From Nitrospirillum pindoramense (lineage in GTDB: Bacteria; Pseudomonadota; Alphaproteobacteria; Azospirillales; Azospirillaceae): a stretch of 64,000 bases of DNA. The notes under the pieces are model-generated. The model worked only from the letters and a program-made list of their open reading frames with translations. It did no database searches and was not told where the DNA came from. Shown here piece by piece: positions 10,301 through 18,077 of this stretch (position 1 is the first letter of the stretch; every line of letters begins with the position of its first letter). The stretch lies in assembly GCF_007827955.1 (NCBI RefSeq), contig NZ_VITR01000009.1:227359-291358 (forward strand). Reading direction: 5' to 3'. Position numbers and translations under genes: made by a program.

Positions 10301-10467
10301 TTCCGATCGAGGGGGGCGCCGCCATCCGCATCACCGCCAGCCTGGGCCTGGCGGAACTGCGCCACGGCGAGGGGCTGGACGACCTCTACGCCCGCGCCGA
10401 CGCCGCCCTCTACCGCGCCAAGGAGGCCGGCCGTAACCGGGTGGAAATGATCCACTCGGCGGGGTGA
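7354..10467 (+). CDS. Propeller-sensor diguanylate cyclase (Reg_prop, Y_Y_Y, GGDEF)
   Basis: A 1037-residue inner-membrane sensor. An N-terminal signal or anchor (about 10-40) leads into a periplasmic two-component-type beta-propeller with many repeats of the form LWVGT/IWIGT (about 50-690). A Y_Y_Y domain (about 710-800, YQLEGYDSGW) and one transmembrane helix (about 820-842) follow, then a short coiled coil and a GGDEF domain. The active site GGEEF (951-955) and the inhibitory I-site RGTD (942-945) are intact, so it should make cyclic di-GMP and respond to feedback inhibition. There is no EAL domain. The ATG pair at 7354/7357 has no good ribosome-binding site; GTG 7378 is an alternative. 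Confidence 0.9.
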   Translation: MMGGSILSVARIGGSLIRGIRLCGIALLMAGAGLYPHAWAAGMERWSGLAETVFQNYGRDQGLPHPVPTALVQDHDGFIWVGTQSGLARWDGYRFKSYTADLAVAGSLPSDFVKSLFVDPDGHLWVGTNSLALYDAAGDRFETIPLGPIAGRPDIGAITGDGDHGLWIGTEDGLRHLDIASRAVTALRAGAPQVGDLPAGRVQAVLRDGAGGLWVGTARGLAYRAPDGATFTAVPLPQATSADTQPTNVSVLFQDGDGRIWIGTIRQGLFVIDTPGASPHAVNPGATDLMGWISAICAAGPDEIWVGLRNRSIVVIDTRTGAMRPIRHDRTQPNSLAHDDIWALMRDSAGSLWVGGTGGLSYHPHDSGLIATVFGGSRPGGLSASDVFAVMAARDGHVWLGYFDGGVDVIDPLAGRVAALRPDPGRPEDALPPDIVYSMTQDEAGRVYIATRRGVYRADAAALAVRRVTLSGRDPAAPTETIVIHQGMLWVGGEEDGLHSYSMDGPGGTPGRPVFGGAPHDQEQLSDRTIRALLTVGDHELWIGTRNGLNHFDLATGKVEHIAPAPEDPQGLPDPYISSLLIDRQGRLWVGTFGGGLALMTGRDANGKPRFRHFGIAQGMPHPNVCSLQMDGEGVIWAGTDDGLARIDPQTLEIRAVRRADGSALVDYFVGASAATPAGEALFGSKGGLTVVRPGTLPAWRFAAPVVITDLRVGGQAYPVGRLKKDAPLVLTPETDSLAVEFAALDYTSPGRNLYAYQLEGYDSGWIKADVTRRLALYSNLPPGNYTLRLRGSNRDGLWTERDMALPLRVTPAWYQRLWVRLLAAGLLVLAVVVVVRWRTRYLRRRQAELEHQIADRTADLRAANDRLLHLATTDPLTGCANRRHFMERAQDMVALANRHGTPLTLAILDLDDFKRVNDTHGHPGGDAVLATAGRMIASHVRGTDLVGRIGGEEFAVVMPHTAAQGARLLADRVRQAIGDDCVPIEGGAAIRITASLGLAELRHGEGLDDLYARADAALYRAKEAGRNRVEMIHSAG

Positions 10468-10628
10468 GCGTCAAACGCCCCCGATATTCCCGGCCAGGTC
10501 CCGCCGCCCCGGCGGTTGCCCATCGCGGCATTTATGTTACCGTTATCAGGAAGGCCGTCGCTGGTTCCGCCGCTGGTTCCTTGGCCGGGACCCGTTGCCG
10601 GCCCATAAAATGAAACGGGAGGATAAAC

Positions 10629-12323
10629 GTGCCCCTATCCCTCAACCGCCGCGCCGTGTTGCGCGCGGGTGCGGCCGTGGCGACCGCCCCCTATTTTTGG
10701 ATTCCAGCCCGTGCCGACGACGGCATCTGGTTCACCAGGACGACAGAGCCATTCGTGGAGCTTGAAACCACGGCGGGCCGCGTGCGGGGTGGACACGACC
10801 GGGGCGCGCTGGCCTTCAGGGGCATTCCCTACGCGGGTCCCGTCTCGGGCCGGAACCGTTTCAAGGCCCCGCCCAAGGTGTCGCCATGGACGGGGGTGCG
10901 GGACGCGACGTTGCTGGGCCCGCCGGCCCTGCAAGGGCCGGGCACCACCTACGGGGAGCACGAACCCGCCTACAGCGAAGACTGCCTGGTGCTGAACGTC
11001 TGGACCCCGGCGGTGAACGACGGCGCCAAGCGGCCGGTCATGGTCTACTGCCACGGCGGTGGCTTCACCACCGGCAGTGGTGGCCAGCGCATCCAGGACG
11101 GCGCCCGCCTGGCCGCGACCTACGACGTGGTGGTGGTGGCGACCAATCACCGGCTGGGGCTGCTGGGCTATCTTTATCTGGGTGACCTGGGGGGTGCGGA
11201 CTACGCCACTTCCGGCAACCAGGGCATCCTCGACATTATCGCGGCGCTGGGCTGGGTTAAGGACAACATCGCCACCTTCGGCGGCGACCCCGGCAATGTC
11301 ATGGTGTTCGGCGAGTCCGGCGGCAGTGCCAAGACCTGCGCCGTCATGGCCATGCCGGCCTCTCAAGGGCTGTACCACAAGGCCGGCCTGCAAAGCGGCC
11401 ACCTGCTGCGCGGCTTGCCGAGGGAGGTGGCGACGGAAACGACCCGCCGCGTGCTGGCGGCACTGGATATCGCACCCAAGGACTTCACCAGGCTGCACGA
11501 CGTGCCGGCGGACAAGCTGCTGGCCCTGCAACTGGCCGCCGAAAAGGGCCAGGGGCCCCTGGCCGTGCCGACCCCGGAATGGCGGGCCAGCCATCCCCCG
11601 CCCCGGCCCAGCCTGGCGACCCTTCGTGCCGCCAAGCCCGGCGGATGGGGTCCAGTGGTGGACGGGACCACACTGCCCCATGATCCTTTCGACCCGGCGG
11701 CGCCCGCCATCGCGGCCGGCATACCGCTGCTGATCGGCACTATGCGGGATGAGGCCACCTTTTTCGAACGCGACCACCCGGCGTTTTTCCACATGGATGC
11801 CGCCGGACTGGACGCCCATATGCGACGTGCCCTGGGCGACGACGCGCAACGTGTCCTGGCAACCTACCGGCGGACCCGGCCCGACGCCACGCCGGTGGAA
11901 CAGGGCATCGCCATCGAGACCGCCATCAGCATGGGCAACGGTGCCGTCGCCATCGCCGATCGCAAGGCCGCGCAGGCGGCCCCCGTCTATCGCTACCGCA
12001 ACGACTTCCCGTCCAACATCGCCATCAAGGGCACGGACTGGACCTTGCGCGCCGGCCACGCCACCGACATCTCCGTCACCTTCCTGAACACGGAAATGCC
12101 GGACCTGCAGGGTGACGGCCCTGGCTTGGTGGAAGCCTCCAAGGCCGTCAGCGGCTATTTCACCAGCTTCGCCCGCAGCGGCGTGCCCACCGCCGCCAGG
12201 CAGCCCGCTTGGCCCCGCTACAACATCAAGGATCGCGCCGTCATGCTGTTGAACAGCCAATGCCAGGTGGCCCTGGACCCCGACGGCCAGGAACGGGAGA
12301 TGTGGCAGGCGATGGGGGTGTGA
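10629..12323 (+). CDS. Tat-exported type-B carboxylesterase
   Basis: A 564-residue carboxylesterase/lipase type B. It starts at GTG 10629 with GGGAGGA six bases upstream. The N-terminus is a twin-arginine signal (NRRAVLRAGAAVATA), indicating export in folded form. Family signatures include EDCLVLNVWTP, the oxyanion-hole stretch HGGGFTTGSG and the nucleophile elbow FGESGGSA with Ser230. A His in RAGHATDIS is the probable triad base. It would hydrolyse carboxylic esters in the periplasm; the substrate cannot be read from the sequence. It stands alone, with a converging YciI-like gene 19 bases past its stop. Confidence 0.85.
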   Translation: MPLSLNRRAVLRAGAAVATAPYFWIPARADDGIWFTRTTEPFVELETTAGRVRGGHDRGALAFRGIPYAGPVSGRNRFKAPPKVSPWTGVRDATLLGPPALQGPGTTYGEHEPAYSEDCLVLNVWTPAVNDGAKRPVMVYCHGGGFTTGSGGQRIQDGARLAATYDVVVVATNHRLGLLGYLYLGDLGGADYATSGNQGILDIIAALGWVKDNIATFGGDPGNVMVFGESGGSAKTCAVMAMPASQGLYHKAGLQSGHLLRGLPREVATETTRRVLAALDIAPKDFTRLHDVPADKLLALQLAAEKGQGPLAVPTPEWRASHPPPRPSLATLRAAKPGGWGPVVDGTTLPHDPFDPAAPAIAAGIPLLIGTMRDEATFFERDHPAFFHMDAAGLDAHMRRALGDDAQRVLATYRRTRPDATPVEQGIAIETAISMGNGAVAIADRKAAQAAPVYRYRNDFPSNIAIKGTDWTLRAGHATDISVTFLNTEMPDLQGDGPGLVEASKAVSGYFTSFARSGVPTAARQPAWPRYNIKDRAVMLLNSQCQVALDPDGQEREMWQAMGV

Positions 12324-12342
12324 CGTCCCCCAGGCGCGACCG

Positions 12343-12717
12343 TCAGGCCACCCCTAGATCCTCCGGCCCGTACAGCGGCCGGATCTCGATCTCGCTGGGG
12401 CCCATCATGGGGTTGGGGCAGCGCCTTACCCAGGCGACCGCCTCTTCCATGTCCTTGACCTCCCACAGCCAGAAGCCGGCGACCAGGTCGCGCGGGTTGG
12501 GAAACGGGCCGTCGATCACCGTGCGGTGCGGACCATCGAAGGCCACGCGCTTGCCCCGCGCGCTGGGCGTGAGCCCCTCCGCCATGACCAGGATGCCGGC
12601 CTCGCGCAGGTCGTCATTGAAGCGGCCCATCGCCGCCATCATCGCATCCATCCAGTCCTTGGGCGGCAGCCCCCTTTCGCTGTCCTCGGTCGCCTTCACC
12701 AGCACCATCACGCGCAT
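12343..12717 (-). CDS. YciI-like (DGPF) family protein
   Basis: A 124-residue single-domain protein of the YciI/DGPF family. It begins MRVMVLVKAT and contains the signature VIDGPFPNPRDLVAGFWLWEV. The fold is a dimeric ferredoxin-like alpha/beta barrel; the family has no agreed activity, and many members neighbour ECF sigma factors, though none is seen here. I chose the ATG at 12717 because AGGGAGA lies eight bases upstream; the frame is open for 23 more codons. It converges on the esterase and diverges from the TetR regulator 274 bases away. That gap shows only a TTGACA at about 12836 without a convincing -10 box. Confidence 0.8.
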   Translation of the reverse strand: MRVMVLVKATEDSERGLPPKDWMDAMMAAMGRFNDDLREAGILVMAEGLTPSARGKRVAFDGPHRTVIDGPFPNPRDLVAGFWLWEVKDMEEAVAWVRRCPNPMMGPSEIEIRPLYGPEDLGVA

Positions 12718-12991
12718 CGCCAGTCTCCCTGGGGGTTGGGCCGGGCCGACGGCCTGGCATCGGAACGACGAACGGGGCGATGGCAAACCGACACCCGCCG
12801 GCCCACTTTCCCACGGACCGGCCGGCGGCGCCCTGTTGACAGATGGACGGGCAAGCAGCGTTGACGGGTCGGCACCACCACGTTACAGCAAGACGGGGGC
12901 CCCGCGAGACGGCGCGACCAAGCGCGTGATGTTTGCCTGACAGAAAAACTTCGGCGCACGGCCCATCCAATCCATGTCACCGGGGAAGGCC

Positions 12992-13600
12992 ATGGCCAGA
13001 AAGAGCGCCGCTTCGAGCCAGTATCACAGGGAAAATCTCCGACGGGACCTTATCGAGGCCGCGCTGGGATATGTCGCCGAGCACGGGCACGATACGCTTT
13101 CCGTCCGTACCCTGGCGAACCGGGTGGGCGTTTCATCCGGCGCGCCCTACCATCATTTCGCCGACCGCCGCTCGCTGCTGCTGGCATTGGCCCTGGAGGG
13201 TTATGAGCGTCTGATCCGCCCGAGCGTCGGGCAAGGACGGGCCACATCCGACCCCGTGGAATACCTGACGGCGACCAGCCACCAATTCCTGACGTTCGCG
13301 ATACAAAACCCCCGGCTGTTCGAACTGATGTACGAGAGCGAACTCACCCGGCCGGAACTGGACCCCGCGATCCGGGAAGCACAGTTTCGCGGGTTCTCAT
13401 TGCTGAAAGACGCCATCATGACCGCCGTGCCGTCGATGTCGGAAGAGGAGTTCTCGTTCCGGCTTTTGGCGATCTGGTCGACGCTCTACGGCTTCGCCAC
13501 ACTGCGCAATAAGCAGATGGTGAAGCCTTACGAAATGGGTCAGGAGGCGGCCGACGCCGTCGTGAAATCCGTTGTCAGGGGCGCCCTGGCCGGCAGCTGA
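12992..13600 (+). CDS. TetR-family transcriptional regulator
   Basis: A 202-residue TetR/AcrR repressor. The N-terminal helix-turn-helix spans about residues 20-62 (ALGYVAEHGHDTLSVRTLANRV, then SSGAPYHHFADRRSLL). The C-terminal ligand domain resembles the TetR_C_33/WHG type with a hydrophobic pocket. GGGGAAGG two bases before the ATG at 12992 favours this start over an ATG 18 bases upstream. It is followed, after 171 bases containing a long palindrome over a promoter, by a flavin monooxygenase in the same direction. It is therefore the probable local repressor of the catabolic island and may sense an aromatic substrate or product (inference). Confidence 0.9.
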   Translation: MARKSAASSQYHRENLRRDLIEAALGYVAEHGHDTLSVRTLANRVGVSSGAPYHHFADRRSLLLALALEGYERLIRPSVGQGRATSDPVEYLTATSHQFLTFAIQNPRLFELMYESELTRPELDPAIREAQFRGFSLLKDAIMTAVPSMSEEEFSFRLLAIWSTLYGFATLRNKQMVKPYEMGQEAADAVVKSVVRGALAGS

Positions 13601-13668
13601 TCAAGCCATCCGGCGACCCGCCGGCTGCGCGCCCGACCCCCAATCCGTTTCCCGCCGCGCACGCCCGC

Positions 13669-13708
13669 TTGACAGGCCGCACGGCTTAATCTAAGCATTG
13701 CTTAGATT
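13669..13708 (+). promoter_or_regulatory. Promoter with near-perfect palindromic operator (TetR site)
   Basis: TTGACA (13669-13674) and a weak TAAGCA at 17-base spacing lie about 75 bases before the monooxygenase ATG. A 21-base palindrome with arms AATCTAAGCA and TGCTTAGATT around a single T (13688-13708) covers the -10 position. Arm length and position suit a TetR dimer. The AT-rich site stands out from GC-rich flanks. Confidence 0.55.
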
Positions 13709-13771
13709 GGTTGACGCACCTATCCCCGGCCAAAAAATCCGGGTAATCCGATAATAAAACGGGAGGGCTTG

Positions 13772-15019
13772 ATGGGAACATCCATCAAGGGAACCATCGC
13801 CATCGTGGGCGCAGGGCCCGGGGGCATGGCCGCGGCACTTGCCGCTATTCGACTGGGATTCAACGTCGCCTTGTTCGAGCGGGCCACGGAGATCAAGGCC
13901 GCCGGCAATATTCTGAACCTTTGGCCACCGCCTCAGAAAATACTTAAGCTCATCGGGGTTGATACCGAGGATCTGGGCGCCCCCTGCCGTACCTTTTTCG
14001 AGCGTCATGACGGCAAGGTCCGCGCCGAGGTGATCCTGCCGCCCGAGGTGGAGCGGGAATATGGCGGGGGCTTCATCGGCCTGCTGCGCTGGGGACTTTA
14101 CAAGCGCATGGTCGATGCCCTGCCCCCGGGCGTCCTGCGCCTGGATCACACGCTGACCGGCGTGCGGGATGGGGCCGGCAAGGTCCACCTGACCTTCGCC
14201 AACGGCCAGAATTTCGAAGCCGATGTGCTGGTCGGCGCCGATGGCATCAACTCCTTTGTCCGCAAATGGCTGTGGGGCGACGCCCCCATCCGCCACCAGC
14301 GCCTGCATCTGGTCGGCGGCTATCTGTTCCTGGACACGCCGCCGGAGGGCCGGGGGGTCATCGCCCACAACCGCACCACCCAGGTCAGCTACACCCCCAT
14401 CCGGCACGAGGGGAAATGGGGCTATGAGTGGTGGGTGCTGGAGGCCTGCGACCCCTCCCAGCCACCGCCCGGCGACCTTCTCGCCTACAGCAGGGATCGG
14501 GCCAGGGGCTTCACCCAACGGGTGCGTGACCTGATTGACGCGACCCCCGTGGCCCATCTGCAGCGGTGGGAGATCCGGGACCGCCCACCCTTGAAGCAAT
14601 GGTCCAAGGGGCGCGCCACCCTGGTGGGCGACGCGGCCCATCCCACCTCCCCCTATGCGGCGTATGGGGCCGGGATGTCGATCGAGGACGGGTATTTCCT
14701 GGCCCGCGAACTGGACGCCGTGTCGCTCTCCGACACAGAGGCGGTCCGCCAGGCGCTGCAACGATACGAGGACAGGCGCAAGCCGCACACCGCCCAGGTC
14801 AGCCAGGGCGCGTACCATACCGGCCGCGCCTTCCACCACATGCCCAAGGCTCTGCGTCCGGTGCGGGACTGGGTCTTCGACCACACCCCGGTGCTGCAGA
14901 AGTTCGTGGGCGACGCCATGCCCGGCCACATCCTGTCGCAGCTGGCGGAAATCGAGGACGCGCCCCCCTTCGAGACGGCGGCCAACCGGCACCGCGTCCC
15001 GGTCCGGGCGGCCCCGTGA
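13772..15019 (+). CDS. FAD-dependent aromatic-ring hydroxylase-like monooxygenase (group A)
   Basis: A 415-residue flavoprotein of the salicylate/6-hydroxynicotinate hydroxylase class. The dinucleotide fold GAGPGG (residues 13-18), the DG motif (LVGADGINSFVRK) and the second FAD motif GDAAHP (from residue 286) are all present. Such enzymes use NAD(P)H and O2 to hydroxylate, often decarboxylating, an aromatic substrate. The ATG at 13772 has GGGAGG four to five bases upstream, better than the TTG just before it. It is the first gene after the palindromic operator and lies 101 bases before the C-glycoside-deglycosidase-like pair. It may act on the aglycone released by that pair (inference). Confidence 0.85.
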   Translation: MGTSIKGTIAIVGAGPGGMAAALAAIRLGFNVALFERATEIKAAGNILNLWPPPQKILKLIGVDTEDLGAPCRTFFERHDGKVRAEVILPPEVEREYGGGFIGLLRWGLYKRMVDALPPGVLRLDHTLTGVRDGAGKVHLTFANGQNFEADVLVGADGINSFVRKWLWGDAPIRHQRLHLVGGYLFLDTPPEGRGVIAHNRTTQVSYTPIRHEGKWGYEWWVLEACDPSQPPPGDLLAYSRDRARGFTQRVRDLIDATPVAHLQRWEIRDRPPLKQWSKGRATLVGDAAHPTSPYAAYGAGMSIEDGYFLARELDAVSLSDTEAVRQALQRYEDRRKPHTAQVSQGAYHTGRAFHHMPKALRPVRDWVFDHTPVLQKFVGDAMPGHILSQLAEIEDAPPFETAANRHRVPVRAAP

Positions 15020-15120
15020 GTCCGGTCGCCCAATGAAACACCGCCGCGACCATCGCGCATCGTCGGCATCCAAAGCGAAATGACAGTCCGCCCCCCATCC
15101 ATGCGCGGCAGGAGGACCAA

Positions 15121-16020
15121 TTGACCGCCAAATTCAAATACGGCGTTTCCCTCTACAGCTTCACCGACGACCTCAACACGGTGATGACGCTGGAGGACGC
15201 CATGGCCGCCATCGCGGACATGGGCGCCACCGGCGTGGAGATCCTGGGCGAGGCGCACATCCCGGGCTATCCCGACCCCGACCCCGCCTGGGTGGACCGC
15301 TGGTACGCCCTGCTGGACCGGCATGCGCTGGAGCCGACCAACTACGGCTGCTGGATCGACACCCGGCTGCGCCTGGACCGGCCGCTGGATTCCGTGACGG
15401 CGGCGGGCCACCTGGTGCGTGACATCGACCTGGCCGCGCGGCTGGGCTTCAAGTTCGTGCGCCCCAAGATCGGCGTCGTGTCCCTCGACCTAGTGCCGGA
15501 CCCCATCTGGGAGGACACCATCGTCCGCGCGCTCGAAACGGCGGAACGCCGCGACGTCGTCATCTGCCCGGAGATCCACAGCCCGACGCCGATCCGCCAC
15601 CCCGTCGTGGACAGCTACGTCGACTTCATCCAGCGCACCGGGACCAAGCATTTCGGCCTGCTGCTGGACACCGGCGTCTTCCAGGACCGGCCGCTGCCGC
15701 CGCAGCCCGGCGAACATCCGGCGATGCGGCCCGGCTACCTGGACGGCTGCAAGGTCCCGCCGGAGCACATCGAGGACATCATCCAATACGTCGTCTTCAT
15801 CCAGGCCAAGTTCCACAACATCAACGACCAGTTCGTCGATGAGCAGATCCCTTGGGACAAGGTGGTGCCGGCGCTGAAGAAGGCCGGGTACGCCGGCTAC
15901 CTCTCCAGCGAATACGAAGGGGAACGGCTGCCCTGGCGGTCGCTGGAGCAGGTGCGCCGCCAGCATGCGCTGATCCGTAAGCTGGAGCGGGACCACGACC
16001 GTTCCATCCGCCCCGCCTGA
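15121..16020 (+). CDS. TIM-barrel sugar isomerase/epimerase-like protein; probable C-glycoside deglycosidase alpha subunit
   Basis: A 299-residue AP-endonuclease-2/xylose-isomerase-type TIM barrel. Likely divalent-metal ligands are Glu151 (CPEIH), Asp183 (LLDTG), His232 (KFHNIND) and Glu264 (SSEYEG). The next gene, 20 bases on, matches the small beta subunit of C-glycoside deglycosidases, and the known catalytic alpha subunits of those enzymes are TIM barrels of this length and annotation. In characterised systems the complex cleaves the C-C bond of 3-oxo-C-glycosides by Mn-dependent beta-elimination. The start is TTG at 15121 with an AGGAGG ribosome-binding site. A related sugar epimerase without this activity remains possible. 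Confidence 0.7.
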   Translation: MTAKFKYGVSLYSFTDDLNTVMTLEDAMAAIADMGATGVEILGEAHIPGYPDPDPAWVDRWYALLDRHALEPTNYGCWIDTRLRLDRPLDSVTAAGHLVRDIDLAARLGFKFVRPKIGVVSLDLVPDPIWEDTIVRALETAERRDVVICPEIHSPTPIRHPVVDSYVDFIQRTGTKHFGLLLDTGVFQDRPLPPQPGEHPAMRPGYLDGCKVPPEHIEDIIQYVVFIQAKFHNINDQFVDEQIPWDKVVPALKKAGYAGYLSSEYEGERLPWRSLEQVRRQHALIRKLERDHDRSIRPA

Positions 16021-16040
16021 GCCTGAGGGAAAGCCCAGCC

Positions 16041-16442
16041 ATGCTTGAACGATCCATTATGCAGTCCAGCGGGTTCCGCAACATCGGCCCCACGGACGCG
16101 CCCAGCGGCTTCCAACTGCGGGTCCGCCTCCCCAACTACCGCGGCCAGCGCCTCAGCCTGGTCGATGGGGTGGACGTGACGGTGAATGGGGAGCGGTTCG
16201 ACCATGCCGACAACCTGATCGCGGTCGGCGGCAAGACGTATGACCTGGCGACCCTCAGGACCGAGACCGAGAACCGCTGGCCCTTGGACGAACTGGCCAC
16301 GGTCATCGTGGCCAAGCCAGGCGGCCTGTCGGTGGGAGTTCACCGGGTGGAGGTCGCGGTGCGCATCCGCCAGTCCTACATCCCTATCGAATTCCAGCCC
16401 AGCGTCATCAGCGAGACGCGGACCGCCACCATCGTCTTTTGA
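16041..16442 (+). CDS. DUF6379 / C-glycoside deglycosidase beta-subunit family protein
   Basis: A 133-residue beta-rich protein. The features I recognise from the C-glycoside deglycosidase beta-subunit family are SGFQLRVRLPNYRGQRLS near the N-terminus, VDVTVNGERF, a WPLDELATVIV stretch, and the C-terminal GGLSVGVHRVEVAVRIRQSYIP. In solved complexes this subunit packs against the TIM-barrel partner and completes its active site. It begins 20 bases after the probable alpha subunit with GAGGGAAAG upstream of the ATG, so the two should be made together. It is followed 58 bases later by an MFS transporter. The identification is from memory of the family pattern. Confidence 0.72.
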   Translation: MLERSIMQSSGFRNIGPTDAPSGFQLRVRLPNYRGQRLSLVDGVDVTVNGERFDHADNLIAVGGKTYDLATLRTETENRWPLDELATVIVAKPGGLSVGVHRVEVAVRIRQSYIPIEFQPSVISETRTATIVF

Positions 16443-16500
16443 GCAAGCCCGCCGGGCGGCGCCATCGGCCGCCCGGCCACGATAATAAGGGAGGAGGCCC

Positions 16501-17709
16501 ATGGTGGCCGTGAACACGTCCGTGGAGACCCCGGCCAGGCGCCAAGCCGGCGTCGGGCAAGGGGTGCTGGTCGTCCTGGCCGGCTTCCTCCCCATTCTTG
16601 CCATCGTGGCGCTGTCCCCCGCCGTGCCCAAGATCATGGAGCGCTTCGGCGCCGTCCCCGGTGTGGGCACGCTGGTGCCCCTGCTGGTGACGGCCCCCGG
16701 CCTGATGATCGCCCTGACATCGCCACTCATGGGATGGGTGGTGGACCGCTATGGCCGGCGCCGGCTGCTTCTGTGGGCCACCGCGATCTATGGCTTCTTG
16801 GGCATCGCCCCCTATTTCCTGGATGACCTGAAACTGATCATCGCGTCCCGCCTGGCCCTCGGCGTGGCGGAGGCGGGCATCCTCACCGTGACCAACACGC
16901 TGATCGGCGACTACTTCGCCCATGATCAGCGGCGCACCTGGCTGACGATCCAGGGGCTGGTCGGACCCGTCTTCGGCACCTCCGTCGTCGCCCTGTCCGG
17001 CTATATGACGGCCATGACCTGGAATGCGTCGTTCCTCATCTACGCCGTGGCCTTCCCCATCTTCCTGGCCATGATCGTCTACATCTACGAGCCGGTGGTG
17101 GCGGCGGCCGCCACCGGACCCGGCGCCGCCAAGGTGGCGTTTCCCTGGGCCGACGTCGTCATCACCAGCCTGGTCACCCTGTTCTCCGCCAGCCTCTACT
17201 ATGTCTACATCGTCCAGGTCGGCCTCGCCTTCGGGGAGGTCGGCGTCTCGTCGCCCCAGACGGTGGGCCTGCTGATCTCCATCGCCAGCATCGGCGTCTT
17301 TCTGGGCGCGGCCTTGTTCCAGTGGCTGTCCGGCCGCTTCACGGGGCCGCAACAGATCCTGGCCTTCCTGCTGCTGCTGGGGGTGGGCCTGGTCGGCATC
17401 GGCATCGCCGGCGACCAGACGACGATGACGGCGGCGGCCTTCGTCCAGCAACTGGGCGCAGGCATCGCCATCCCGGCCCTGGTGCTGTGGTCGGTGTCGA
17501 AGCTACCGGCCGAGCGTCGTGGCCGAGGCATGGGCGTCTGGGCCGGCTGCTTTTTCCTGGGGCAGTTCACCAGCCCGCTGTTCGTCACCGCCGCCAAAGG
17601 CGTGGCGGGCACGATGCAGGGCGCGTTCGGCGTACTGGGCGGCGCGGCCCTGGCCGGCGCCCTGATCGCGCTCGCTTGCGTGCTGCGCGGCCGGAGGGGG
17701 ACGCCCTGA
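16501..17709 (+). CDS. MFS transporter
   Basis: A 402-residue major facilitator with twelve predicted membrane helices. The loop-2/3 signature is visible as GWVVDRYGRRRLLL (about residues 78-91). AGGGAGGAGG lies just before the ATG at 16501. It is the last gene of the run monooxygenase, deglycosidase-like pair, transporter, and is followed by a 368-base gap. It probably imports the substrate of that set across the inner membrane, or exports a product. Aromatic-acid and sugar MFS families both fit; the substrate is unknown. Confidence 0.85.
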   Translation: MVAVNTSVETPARRQAGVGQGVLVVLAGFLPILAIVALSPAVPKIMERFGAVPGVGTLVPLLVTAPGLMIALTSPLMGWVVDRYGRRRLLLWATAIYGFLGIAPYFLDDLKLIIASRLALGVAEAGILTVTNTLIGDYFAHDQRRTWLTIQGLVGPVFGTSVVALSGYMTAMTWNASFLIYAVAFPIFLAMIVYIYEPVVAAAATGPGAAKVAFPWADVVITSLVTLFSASLYYVYIVQVGLAFGEVGVSSPQTVGLLISIASIGVFLGAALFQWLSGRFTGPQQILAFLLLLGVGLVGIGIAGDQTTMTAAAFVQQLGAGIAIPALVLWSVSKLPAERRGRGMGVWAGCFFLGQFTSPLFVTAAKGVAGTMQGAFGVLGGAALAGALIALACVLRGRRGTP

Positions 17710-18077
17710 CAAGGCGCAACGACGGTGGCGGCTGGATTGTAACGCGGTCCGGCCCGAACCGGCACTTGGAACCGACGGCCACACGGCCGATCGGCTAAAA
17801 TAAAGAACGAACACCAACCTCACCCACGAACCTCACCGGGAGAGCCGTTTTGAAACGGCTGTCCCGTGCCTGGCGACGTCCATGCGCTGGCGGAAATGGT
17901 CTGCCCCGCATCCATCTGGTGGACAAACCATTGGAACGCGGCCCCGGATGCGCGCGGATGCGCCAAAATCCCGAAATCGTCCGGCATGGGTCCGACAGGG
18001 GACTTTCCTGGAAGCCTATGGCTCAGCCCGGTCACGGTGGACGGAAAACGGGCAACCAATAAAATGGTGAGGTTCAC
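17710..18077 (+). other. 368-base gene-free stretch with a palindrome
   Basis: No convincing gene. It holds a perfect 8-base inverted repeat AGCCGTTT-TG-AAACGGCT at 17843-17860, about 220 bases before the next gene. I see no T-tract after it, so an operator is likelier than a terminator. An AT-rich patch, GGCTAAAATAAAG, lies near 17794-17806. The stretch separates the first transcription unit of the island from the first small-protein/methyltransferase module. Confidence 0.4.

Noticed and set aside
13691..15073. 460-codon frame antisense to the flavin monooxygenase
   Set aside because: Shadow of a well-supported gene; also runs through the palindromic operator.
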